Positions 1 through 6,828 of a DNA stretch of 29,418 nucleotides are shown here, one piece after another. The stretch is from IMG/VR virus record IMGVR_UViG_3300027977_000146, positions 1 to 29,418 of that record; one strand, written 5' to 3'. Each line of letters starts with the position of its first letter. Within the stretch, counting starts at the first letter, position 1. Source of the stretch: a virus. The notes beneath the pieces are model-generated. The model made no database searches. It worked only from the letters and a program-made list of their open reading frames with translations, and was not told the origin of the DNA. A program made the translations under genes and the position numbers.

Positions 1-53
1 ACAGTAGCGATGCAATAGCTGCGGCAGTATGCGGTTGCTTTTAGAAAGGTATT

Positions 54-1400
54 ATGAACATCAAGCTTGACTCAATCAAACTAAAGCCGTATCAAGAGTT
101 AATAATTGATGCTATTGAAAACAAAGGCTATCGGAAAGCGGTAGCTATTATGCCACGCCGTAGCGGTAAAGATGTAGCTGCTTTCTGGTTATGTGTCAGA
201 CAAGCATTAAAAAAGACATGTAACATATTTTACATAGCCCCAAGTTATACCATGGCTAAGCGGATCATATGGAATAGTATTTTATCTGATGGTCGTAGGT
301 TTTTAGATCTAATTCCGCCACAAGTAATAAGCTCGATGAACAGCCAAGAGCTACTTATACGTTTTATAAATGGCTCTACTATCCAGCTTATAGGTGCACT
401 AAACTATAATAACTTGGTAGGTTCTAACGCCTATGCTGTAGTGTTTACCGAGTACTCTATTTTCCAAGACGGCGGCAAATGTTACCAGCTAATTAAGCCT
501 ATATTGGCATACAACGGCGGTTGGTGCTTGTTTGTGTCGACACCTCGGGGTAAAGCTAACCACCTGTATGACTTGTGGCAGGTAGCCCGTGATCATAAAG
601 ACTGGTTTGCCTTAAAGCTAACTCTTGATGAAACCAAGCACATTAAGCTAGATGAGATCAACAAAGAGCTAAACGAAGGCTTAACTACACCAGATTTAAT
701 ACAACAAGAATATTATTGTAGTTTTGCTGGAGTAGATAGTGGTTCATATTGGTCAGCGCAGCTAGATAAGGCTAGAGTAGAGGACAGGGTGCAGCGGTTT
801 GAGTACGATCCTACGTTTAAGGTAAATACATCTTGGGATATAGGTTACAGCGACAGCACGAGCATATTGTTCTACCAAGTCATAAACAACAAAATTTATA
901 TTATAGACGAATACTCTTGCGAGCGTGAGGCATTGACTCATTACGTCAAAATAGTGCAGCAGCGTCCATATTTATACGGCTATCACATAGCACCGCATGA
1001 TATTAAAGTGCATGAGTTTAGTAGCGGTATAACCAGATTAGAGACAGCGCGGCAGCTGGGTTTAAATTTTACGATTGCCGATGATATTGGTTTGATGGAC
1101 GGAATAGATTGTGTGCGTAATACGTTTAACAGAATATTTATAGATGAGCGTTGTAAGACTCTTTTGAGGGCTATAGAAAACTATCGTCCTGAATATGACG
1201 CTAAACGGCAGATGTACAAAGATAGACCGTTGCATGATATCCACTCACATATGGCAGATGCGTTGCGGTATTTGTGTGTTAGCTTACCAAAAACAAGAGA
1301 TGACCATACTACAGCAGAAGAACTAGACAAACGATATAGACAAGCTGTTTATGGTAGTGATAATATGCAATCAGGATTTTTCAGTAATGATAAGTTTTAG
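54..1400 (+). CDS. terL: Terminase large subunit (ATPase/nuclease of DNA packaging)
   Basis: The 448-residue protein has the two-domain layout of phage large terminases, which pump DNA into the procapsid through the portal and cut the concatemer. The N-terminal ATPase has a Walker A variant (RRSGKD, residues 35-40), a Walker B with catalytic Glu (VVFTEYS, 129-135, E133) and a coupling motif STPRGK near residue 163. The C-terminal RNase H-like nuclease shows acidic residues in SWDIGYSDST (about 264-273) and in the HDIHSHMADALRYL segment near the end. A Shine-Dalgarno (AAAGG) precedes the ATG. On a circular map it lies just after the portal and its small downstream genes, the usual packaging neighbourhood. 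Length is normal and there is no visible damage. Confidence 0.95.
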   Translation: MNIKLDSIKLKPYQELIIDAIENKGYRKAVAIMPRRSGKDVAAFWLCVRQALKKTCNIFYIAPSYTMAKRIIWNSILSDGRRFLDLIPPQVISSMNSQELLIRFINGSTIQLIGALNYNNLVGSNAYAVVFTEYSIFQDGGKCYQLIKPILAYNGGWCLFVSTPRGKANHLYDLWQVARDHKDWFALKLTLDETKHIKLDEINKELNEGLTTPDLIQQEYYCSFAGVDSGSYWSAQLDKARVEDRVQRFEYDPTFKVNTSWDIGYSDSTSILFYQVINNKIYIIDEYSCEREALTHYVKIVQQRPYLYGYHIAPHDIKVHEFSSGITRLETARQLGLNFTIADDIGLMDGIDCVRNTFNRIFIDERCKTLLRAIENYRPEYDAKRQMYKDRPLHDIHSHMADALRYLCVSLPKTRDDHTTAEELDKRYRQAVYGSDNMQSGFFSNDKF

Positions 1401-1401
1401 A

Positions 1402-1467
1402 GTGGCATGACATTTATAATCAAACAATAAAAAAAACTACTTGGGTACAAATCTCATATCATGCCAC
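1402..1467 (+). other. Inverted repeat downstream of terL
   Basis: GTGGCATGA (1402-1410) is the exact reverse complement of TCATGCCAC (1459-1467), with 48 nt between. The repeat extends 3 nt inward with one mismatch. It starts two bases after the terL stop. It may be an RNA hairpin or a protein-binding site; no T-run follows the second arm, so it is not a typical terminator. Confidence 0.5.
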
Positions 1468-1477
1468 AGGAGAGATA

Positions 1478-1510
1478 ATGTATACTAAAGTTAACATAAA
1501 AACAGCATGA
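1478..1510 (+). CDS. Possible 10-residue leader peptide
   Basis: A 10-codon reading frame (MYTKVNIKTA) starts six bases after a strong AGGAGA ribosome site, better than the site of the next gene, and ends 7 bases before that gene's ATG. This is the arrangement of a translated leader that could couple translation to the gene at 1518. It is too short to support by composition, and the ribosome site could equally belong to a degraded gene. Confidence 0.25.
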   Translation: MYTKVNIKTA

Positions 1511-1517
1511 GGTAAAT

Positions 1518-1988
1518 ATGGCAGATACGGTTGGTAAAATATCTAGTGAGCTGTTAAAAAAAGCTCCTGATAGTAGAGACCCTATAGAGTTGCAACGTGA
1601 GATACACAAGACTTATGAAAAAGATTTTTATGAGTGCTTGCGGCGTGGGAGACAACAATATACAGGCGAGTACTATGTAGTTGTGTTGACCAAAAAAGAA
1701 CGCTTAATGGAAAACGTTTTGCGTAACTACTTTTTATGCCGTACGTCATGCCCTACCCCAGAATACGACCAGACAGTCTACAAGATACATAAAGACGATA
1801 AGATACAGTTTTTGTGGGTGTTACCATCAAAAGATACCTGCGAAATGTTTATACGGCATGCAGGTGAGATAGTACCAGACGAAAGATGGTTGTTGTATTA
1901 TGTACTTGCCGACCAAAACGGCGACTTGTTAAAGCTGTCAAAGCAGTTAAATAATGAAGCAGATAACTCAATATTGATAAAGGCGTAA
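1518..1988 (+). CDS. Conserved phage protein of the packaging/head cluster
   Basis: A 156-residue soluble protein without signal peptide or membrane segment. The central part (VVLTKKERLMENVLRNYF, then SCPTPEYDQTVY and FLWVLPSKDTC) resembles, from memory, a conserved hypothetical protein found between terminase and scaffold genes in podoviruses with N4-gp56-type capsids. No catalytic motif is visible. It sits 4 bases before the scaffold gene, so it is co-transcribed with it and probably acts in head assembly or packaging. Function unknown. Confidence 0.8.
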   Translation: MADTVGKISSELLKKAPDSRDPIELQREIHKTYEKDFYECLRRGRQQYTGEYYVVVLTKKERLMENVLRNYFLCRTSCPTPEYDQTVYKIHKDDKIQFLWVLPSKDTCEMFIRHAGEIVPDERWLLYYVLADQNGDLLKLSKQLNNEADNSILIKA

Positions 1989-1992
1989 GGAT

Positions 1993-2805
1993 ATGGATTT
2001 ACCAATAGCATCACAATCACAAATAGATCAAATGAATAGAGAGGCAGCTAAAAAAATGCAACAGGAAGGTATTGAAATGATTGAAGAGCAAGTAGTTGAG
2101 CAAGTGCAAGAGGAAGCTGTTGAGGAAGCCCCACAGCAAACGATACAGGCGCAACCAGATCAATCTATTGAGGCGGAGCTAAAGAGCGTTAAAGACGAAA
2201 ATTGGCGTTTACTGCGTCAGTCTAAAGAAAAGCTACAGCGTGAATTAGATGAAGCCCGTGAGTTACTAGCACAGCGACAAGCTGCAACAAAACCAGCTGA
2301 AGAAGATGTCGACCTAAACGACTTGGGTATAACGGAGAATGATTTAGCTGAAGGTCGCCACATTTTAAGTATTAAAAAAGAGTTGGCTGCACTAAAAAAA
2401 GCTAGAGAAGAAGATTCTAAGCGTATGGCTATGTCTACCGCTGAGATGCGTATTAAAAACGACTTCCCAGATTTTGAGAAGGTAGTGTCATACGAGAATC
2501 AAAAGAAGCTACGTGAGATTGATCCAGATGTAGCAGACGCTATTTTAGCTACAGGCGATGTTTATAAAGCCCACGCCATGGCGTACAAGATGATCAAGCT
2601 ATTAAATATTCATCGTGATACAACATACGATGCTGACAAGCTCAAAGCTCAACAGAACTTAGCTAAGCCTAAGTCGTTGAGTAGTATTGCACCACAAAAG
2701 AGCGAGTCGCCTCTAAGTCATGCCAATGCTTTTGCTAACGGTTTAACGCCAGAGTTAAAAGACCAGTTAGTCAAAGAGATGTTTGCAGCACGTCAAAACT
2801 TATAA
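1993..2805 (+). CDS. Putative capsid scaffolding protein
   Basis: A 270-residue, highly charged, Gln/Glu/Lys-rich protein directly upstream of the major capsid gene. The N-terminal third is acidic (runs of EE and QQ). Residues about 60-100 and 120-150 have heptad-like spacing expected for coiled coil. The C-terminus is basic and helical (LTPELKDQLVKEMFAARQNL). Helical, acidic proteins in this position are the scaffolds on which coat protein assembles; they leave the head before packaging. The assignment rests on position and composition, not on a recognised motif. The ATG follows a TAAGGAT ribosome site four bases after the previous gene. Confidence 0.75.
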   Translation: MDLPIASQSQIDQMNREAAKKMQQEGIEMIEEQVVEQVQEEAVEEAPQQTIQAQPDQSIEAELKSVKDENWRLLRQSKEKLQRELDEARELLAQRQAATKPAEEDVDLNDLGITENDLAEGRHILSIKKELAALKKAREEDSKRMAMSTAEMRIKNDFPDFEKVVSYENQKKLREIDPDVADAILATGDVYKAHAMAYKMIKLLNIHRDTTYDADKLKAQQNLAKPKSLSSIAPQKSESPLSHANAFANGLTPELKDQLVKEMFAARQNL

Positions 2806-2840
2806 AATTATAGGGGGTAGTATCAATCTGCTCCCTAAAG

Positions 2841-2868
2841 TTGACCCTGATATACTTTTTGCTAATAT
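2841..2868 (+). promoter_or_regulatory. Candidate promoter of the major capsid gene
   Basis: TTGACC (2841-2846) and TAATAT (2863-2868) are separated by 16 bases, a fair sigma-70 match in the 199-base gap between scaffold and capsid genes. Transcription would give a leader of about 130 nt before the capsid ATG. A short inverted repeat just upstream (TAGGG near 2811, CCCTA near 2833) may end or attenuate upstream transcription. Confidence 0.5.
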
Positions 2869-3004
2869 AAAGCCAGCCGTAATGAGAACTCGCTACTCTC
2901 GCCTTTCTTTAATGGCCGTATAGATTCTCGCCAAATCATCTGACTGTAAAAAGACTCGTCATCTTACTTGAAGTACATTGATTAACTTTAATTAAGGAAC
3001 AAAA

Positions 3005-4926
3005 ATGGCAGTTACAACAACCTCTATTTTGCCATCGCCAGTTCAACAAAGCTTTAGTTATAAGCTATTGTCCGTACCTGTGCCGAACATGATTCATAAT
3101 ATCCCAGCAATGCGTAAAAATATGCCTCGTAATGGTGGTAATACTTTACGTATGCGTAGATATAACCCACTACAAACAGCTATGGTTCCTTTGGGGAACA
3201 GTGGTATTACTCCACCACCACAAAACCTAACAGCTGTGGATAGACGTTAATGTCCACGTTAAATCTTTGGTAATTGACTTGAAGTCCTACGGCGCAAGCT
3301 ATGGTAACAAGGGGCAAGCAGGAATAACCGTGCAGCCTGAGAGACTAAACCCAAAGACTCGCAAGAGATGTGATAGTCCAACCCTTGATCGAAAGACAAG
3401 GAGGCGTACAGAAATGATCGCCCGCCTAGCAATAGGTTAAAAAGTAATAGAAGATTGACGCAAAGATTTCGTTTTACGGTAGAAGCTAGGTGCCGTAATA
3501 GTTTAATACGCAAAGACCTATGTCGTATTGAACGAGCAGGTTTTTAAAATATGATCTTTGAAATATTTGGTTTTGCAAGCAGATGGCCTGCTTTAAATCC
3601 GCTCTGATTGACTTGGAAACCCACCGTAAAGACGAGGGCAACAAGGGCGAAGATATTTAATAAGTTTTATTAATATGCTTAAGCTTTAAATACATATCCT
3701 TGCGATAAGAAAGTAAGTCATCAGATAAACGAACGTTGGCATTCGACATAGTTGTTGAAAACTCATAAAAAACTTCCGCATGTGCTTTTTTTATAATCAT
3801 GTACGGTTCGCACGCTTTTAAAAGTGTAGCTGCATTATGAGAACATAGAGACCACGTATAACAAGCCCGTCTATTTGGCACTTGTTTGCGTTGGCGTATG
3901 TTTCCACCAAAATTTTCAACAATCCAGTTGAGCAACGGTAAATTTGTATTAGTAACTATAAGACGCAGTGAATAATAATCACATTTGCGATTATGACGTA
4001 TACTTTGAGATTGAATTTCAATAGTAATACTGCCTTCACCGTCTATAATACCAGCTAAATAACTAAGTTTTTCTGATGTCCAATTTTTATTCATGTATTA
4101 CAGTGTACCATATAAAAACATAAATGTCACGCTGAGAGACTGAGGCGAGTGGACACCTTAAGGTGAAGCGACAGTCCGATCCCAAGGGATGACTTTGGGA
4201 GTAGGGAATAACAAGACCTACCGCCAAATAGAAACTATTTGGTCAAAAAAAGTAACAGAATAATGCACATTGCAAAACCAAGATCCAGTTCTTAACGAAT
4301 GTGCAGCACGACTAGGCGTATCGCTACGTCAAACCGAAGATCAGTTAACACGTGATATGTTGGCATCAACAGCATCATTTATTAACTGTGTTGGTGGCGT
4401 AAACGGCGACAGCCCAACCGAGCTAACATTGTTAGACGTGTCTGAAGTAACACGTGTATTACTAGGTAACAACGCTTATACAATCTCCGATAACATCGAA
4501 GGTGAAGATAAGTTTGGTACAGCACCTGTTCGTGATGCGTATTTTGCATTATGTCATACAAACATGACTAAAGAGCTAGAAGGCGTTAATAACTTTACAT
4601 CAAAAAGTAATTACCCAGCTCCTACAAATGCATTGCGTTCCGAGTGGGGTTGCGTAAACAACCTTAGATTCTTGGTATCAAGCATCGGCTCAATTAGTCC
4701 AAATGCTTCTGTTAATGGTAGCGATGTGTATAACATCTTCTGCGTTGGTATGGAAGCTTATGCTACTGTACAGCAAGATGGTTACTCAGCGTCGTTTATT
4801 TACAGACCGCCAATTTATGATGGCCCATTAGCGTTGAACGCTTCTGTAGGCTACAAATTTGCGACATGTCCAAGAATAACCAACGATCTCTGGGTTATCA
4901 ACCTAAGAGCTACATTAGCACAATAA
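3005..4926 (+). CDS. Major capsid protein, N4-gp56 family, split into four exons
   Basis: Exons: 3005-3241 (79 codons), 3454-3480 (27 nt), 3516-3541 (26 nt) and 4266-4926 (661 nt). Joined they give 951 nt, an uninterrupted 316-residue frame. The joined middle reads LTAVD/IDAKISFYG/TYVVLNEQV/TLQNQDPVLNE, which matches the conserved central block of N4-gp56-type HK97-fold capsid proteins as I remember it; SLRQTEDQLTRDMLAST follows in exon 4. Val97 is rebuilt from GT of exon 3 and C of exon 4. Each exon-intron break has U at the 5' splice site and G at the intron end. Unspliced mRNA would stop after VDRR, giving an 81-residue fragment lacking most of the fold. The protein builds the head shell. 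Ribosome site TTAAGGAAC precedes the ATG. Confidence 0.9.
3242..3453 (+). ncRNA. Group I intron 1 in the capsid gene (212 nt, no ORF)
   Basis: P1 pairs exon TGTGGAT (3235-3241) with GTCCACG (3252-3258), leaving the splice-site U3241 opposite G3252. P10 pairs the first six bases of exon 2 (3454-3459) with GTTAAT (3246-3251). The core is recognisable: P7 strands GACTA (3343-3347) and TAGTC (3374-3378), P8 as CTC-GCAA-GAG (3358-3367), P9 as CCTTG/CAAGG (3383-3387, 3397-3401) and a further AGGCG/CGCCT stem. The intron ends in G3453. It carries no reading frame of its own, so any mobility would need an endonuclease in trans. Confidence 0.87.
3481..3515 (+). other. 35-nt intervening sequence with group I guide pairings but no core
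   Basis: This separates exon 2 (ending FYG) from exon 3 (starting TYVV) and must be skipped for an intact capsid protein: 35 is not a multiple of three and the direct frame meets TAG at 3487-3489. It has a perfect 7-bp P1, exon TTACGGT (3474-3480) with GCCGTAA (3492-3498), including the U3480-G3492 wobble. It also has a 5-bp P10, ACCTA (3516-3520) with TAGGT (3487-3491), and it ends in G3515. No P3-P8 core fits in the remaining 17 nt. It looks like a group I intron reduced to its guide, possibly processed by a core in trans. Translational bypass is an alternative, but there are no matching take-off and landing codons. Confidence 0.65.
3542..4265 (+). mobile_element. Group I intron 3 in the capsid gene (724 nt), carrying an antisense homing endonuclease
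   Basis: P1 pairs exon GAGCAGGT (3534-3541) with GCCTGCTT (3586-3593) over 8 bp, with the U3541-G3586 wobble. P10 is weak (C4266-G3585 and A4267-T3584). The core is split by the endonuclease gene: the 5' half lies near 3600-3660, the 3' half near 4125-4250. P7 strands are GACTG (4138-4142) and CAGTC (4172-4176), P8 is CACC-TTAA-GGTG (4154-4165), and there is a perfect stem CCAAATAG/CTATTTGG (4224-4242). The last base is G4265. Core words ATTGACTTG and CTGAGAGACT are shared with intron 1. Confidence 0.88.
3657..4094 (-). CDS. LAGLIDADG homing endonuclease inside intron 3
   Basis: A 145-residue protein with one LAGLIDADG motif (LAGIIDGEG, residues 13-21, D18 and E20 in the acidic positions). 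Single-motif members act as homodimers and cut the intronless allele, so that repair copies the intron in. The size fits that class. A later segment (LPLLNWIVENFGGNIRQRK) matches the usual beta-alpha part of the fold. The gene lies in a peripheral loop of intron 3 on the strand opposite the capsid gene, so it cannot be made from capsid mRNA and needs its own minus-strand transcript. No clear promoter was found upstream of 4094. Confidence 0.9.
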   Translation of the reverse strand: MNKNWTSEKLSYLAGIIDGEGSITIEIQSQSIRHNRKCDYYSLRLIVTNTNLPLLNWIVENFGGNIRQRKQVPNRRACYTWSLCSHNAATLLKACEPYMIIKKAHAEVFYEFSTTMSNANVRLSDDLLSYRKDMYLKLKHINKTY

Positions 4927-4935
4927 GGAGATATT

Positions 4936-5997
4936 ATGGACGGAACAATTATAGTACGTGGTAATTTCGTATCTACCGGTGCGGATAAAACTATTGTATT
5001 TAGACCAGGTGTAAACTGGATTACTGTATTTAACATGTTAGCTAATGATGGCGTTGGTGCTCCATTACAGTTTTATTTCCAAACTGGAATGACTAACGGT
5101 GTTGCTATTGATGGCGCCGGTGCAACAACAGCTCCTGCAGGCATGTTTACAGTAATCGATTACTCTAACCCTGCTAACTTTGCATCTATTAAATACACAA
5201 CCACTGCACAAACAAGCGCAGTTCAGCCTGTAGTAACATCTGCGGCTACAACAGCTGCAGTAGCTGTAGCTGTTGGTAATATCGTACGTATTACTGGTAG
5301 AAACGTTGCTGGTGTTTTAGGTGTGCCTGTATTTGGTAACTATGGCGTAGATATGATTGTCAGCGTTGTTGCTGGTAACGACTACACATTATTGGGTGCA
5401 AATAACGCATTAGCTACAGCTTCTGGCGTTGTTGGTACTGATGGTGCTTTACAGCGTATTGATATTAGCTCAAGATTCTATCCAGCTAACAGAATCATTA
5501 CTAGCATCACACAAGCTGCTGGTGTTATTACTGTTGCTACATCTGTGCCTCACGGTATGACTGTAGGACAGCAAGTAAGATTTGATATACCTGCTGTTTG
5601 TGGAGCAGGAATTAGTGCTTTATTAAGCGCTAGTTCAGCAAATAACTATGTATCAGCTACAGTAACAAGCGTAGTTGCTAACACAGCTGCTTTAGCTGGT
5701 TTTGGATCAGTTCGCTTTACTATCGACATTGTTGGTAGCGGTGAAGCTTTTGCTTATCCAACATCTGCACAAGTTGCTGCTGGTTCACAATTGCCAGAGA
5801 TGATACCTTTCGGTCAAGACACAGCTTACTCAGTATCACAAAATGCTAACATTTTGGCTGATGCTACAGTAAACCAAGGTTTTGTTGGTATCAAACTAAG
5901 AGGCGGTGCTGCACGAGCAAACAACCCAGCTGGTCAAGCAGGGGATGTTATATTCTGGAAAGTTGGAGCTTGCTTTAACTCTGAAGAATACGCATAA
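4936..5997 (+). CDS. Head structural/decoration protein (putative)
   Basis: A 353-residue, Ala/Val/Thr/Gly-rich beta protein immediately after the capsid gene, preceded by a strong AAGGAGA ribosome site. Residues about 188-220 (ITSITQAAGVITVATSVPHG, then TVGQQVRF) resemble a small beta domain recurrent in phage virion proteins (called FCCH-like or Ig-like in annotations). Position and composition suggest a capsid decoration or auxiliary head protein made in quantity. No enzymatic motif or signal peptide is seen. A large hydrophobic Ala/Val stretch around 95-115 is probably a structural beta region rather than a membrane segment. Confidence 0.65.
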   Translation: MDGTIIVRGNFVSTGADKTIVFRPGVNWITVFNMLANDGVGAPLQFYFQTGMTNGVAIDGAGATTAPAGMFTVIDYSNPANFASIKYTTTAQTSAVQPVVTSAATTAAVAVAVGNIVRITGRNVAGVLGVPVFGNYGVDMIVSVVAGNDYTLLGANNALATASGVVGTDGALQRIDISSRFYPANRIITSITQAAGVITVATSVPHGMTVGQQVRFDIPAVCGAGISALLSASSANNYVSATVTSVVANTAALAGFGSVRFTIDIVGSGEAFAYPTSAQVAAGSQLPEMIPFGQDTAYSVSQNANILADATVNQGFVGIKLRGGAARANNPAGQAGDVIFWKVGACFNSEEYA

Positions 5998-6009
5998 TCT
6001 TATTCATTT

Positions 6010-6029
6010 GGGAGGGGTTGCGCCCTCCC
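6010..6029 (+). terminator. Hairpin after the head protein gene
   Basis: GGGAGGG (6010-6016) and CCCTCCC (6023-6029) form a perfect 7-bp GC-rich stem with a 6-base loop between two same-strand genes. There is no T-run after it, so it may be a weak terminator or an mRNA-stabilising hairpin that gives capsid genes more message than those downstream. Confidence 0.6.
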
Positions 6030-6051
6030 TACAATTAACAAGGGAGTAATC

Positions 6052-6423
6052 ATGGAAAGAAAAAAGTTAACAAGTAAAGAGATGGAAGCCTTACGCAACC
6101 GTGATGCCGAAAAAGTAAGCGGCAAGTTTATCTTTCACGAAGTGCCAGGCGGTGTCATGGACTTTAGTATAAAATTATACAAAGGCGATGCCCCACAAAA
6201 CTATTCGTTGCGTGATGGTGAGATATATGAGTTACCACTAGGCGTAGCACGTCATCTAAACACTAATTGTTTTTACCCAGTGCATTCTTATAGCCAAGAC
6301 GAGTTTGGTAAGCCTATTGCTAAGATTGGGCAAAAAGTACGCCGTTGCAGCTTCCAGTCATTAGACTTTATGGGTATCGATGCCCAACCAAGTAAAGAGA
6401 TTATTACTGTAGAAAGGATCTAG
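6052..6423 (+). CDS. Conserved phage protein of the head cluster
   Basis: A 123-residue, charged, soluble protein. Its central part (YKGDAPQNYSLRDGEIYELPLGVARHLNTN, in two blocks around residues 43-72) and the later IGQKVRRCSFQSLDF resemble, from memory, a conserved virion-cluster protein in podoviruses, function unknown. It starts after an AAGGGAG ribosome site and ends at the base before the next gene's ATG. A role in head completion or head-tail joining is suggested only by location. Confidence 0.75.
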   Translation: MERKKLTSKEMEALRNRDAEKVSGKFIFHEVPGGVMDFSIKLYKGDAPQNYSLRDGEIYELPLGVARHLNTNCFYPVHSYSQDEFGKPIAKIGQKVRRCSFQSLDFMGIDAQPSKEIITVERI

Positions 6424-6768
6424 ATGCCGATACTTGCTGTAGCTACGCCAATATTCCAACCTGCTATGCGTGTTATAACTAACATAACTAACTCAAACCC
6501 TGTAGTTATTACTACATCATTTGATAATCAGTATGTTACTGGTTTAATAGTACGCTTATATGTGCCTCAAGGTTACGGCATAACTCCTCTTAACCATGTT
6601 GAAGCACCTATAACAGTACTAACCAACACTACATTTTCTATGCCCATAGACACAATTAATATGCCAGCATACACAACGCCAGTAGGAGCGGAACAGTTTG
6701 CACAAGTAGTGCCAACAGGCGAAATTAACAGCATTTTATACGCGGCAACTAGAAATATATTGAATTAA
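6424..6768 (+). CDS. Virion-associated beta protein
   Basis: A 114-residue beta-rich protein. The start (MRVITNITNSNPVVITTSFD, residues 15-34) and following VTGLIVRLYVPQGYGI show the pattern of a small beta module that recurs in phage structural proteins and resembles the stretch near residue 188 of the protein encoded at 4936. No gap separates it from the upstream gene, so translation is probably coupled. Exact role unknown; most likely a minor virion component. Confidence 0.7.
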   Translation: MPILAVATPIFQPAMRVITNITNSNPVVITTSFDNQYVTGLIVRLYVPQGYGITPLNHVEAPITVLTNTTFSMPIDTINMPAYTTPVGAEQFAQVVPTGEINSILYAATRNILN

Positions 6769-6828
6769 CAATTCAACTGGTTTGTAAGTTTGCTAAGCTA
6801 TAACCAATTTACATAATAAGGATGTAGT

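Noticed and set aside
1-44. End of an upstream gene reading SSDAIAAAVCGCF before a TAG at 42-44
   Set aside because: Only 14 codons are visible. If the ends are joined, another frame closes at 5-7 and this one has no supported start. It cannot be judged from the window.
3005-3250. The 81-residue frame ending VDRR as a complete stand-alone gene
   Set aside because: It is the first exon of the capsid gene. The codons after GAT at 3241 are intron sequence, and conserved capsid residues resume at 3454 after the intron.
3259-3513. Minus-strand 84-codon frame over intron 1 and the micro-exons
   Set aside because: It overlaps structured intron RNA, has no ribosome site or recognisable composition, and is explained as a shadow.
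3481-3515. Translational bypass element like T4 gene 60
   Set aside because: The codon before the gap is GGT and the one before the landing point is AAG, so there is no matched take-off and landing pair. P1 and P10 pairings fit group I splicing better. Not fully excluded without RNA data.
3457-3546. A continuous frame through exon 2, the 35-nt element and exon 3 (ACG CAA AGA ...)
   Set aside because: It reads TQRFRFTVEA, unlike any capsid sequence, and ends soon after at TAA. The other frames of exons 2 and 3 give the conserved IDAKISFYG and TYVVLNEQ.
4270-4926. A separate gene starting at TTG 4270
   Set aside because: TTG is codon 99 of the spliced capsid frame (TLQNQDP), has no ribosome site, and follows intron 3 directly.
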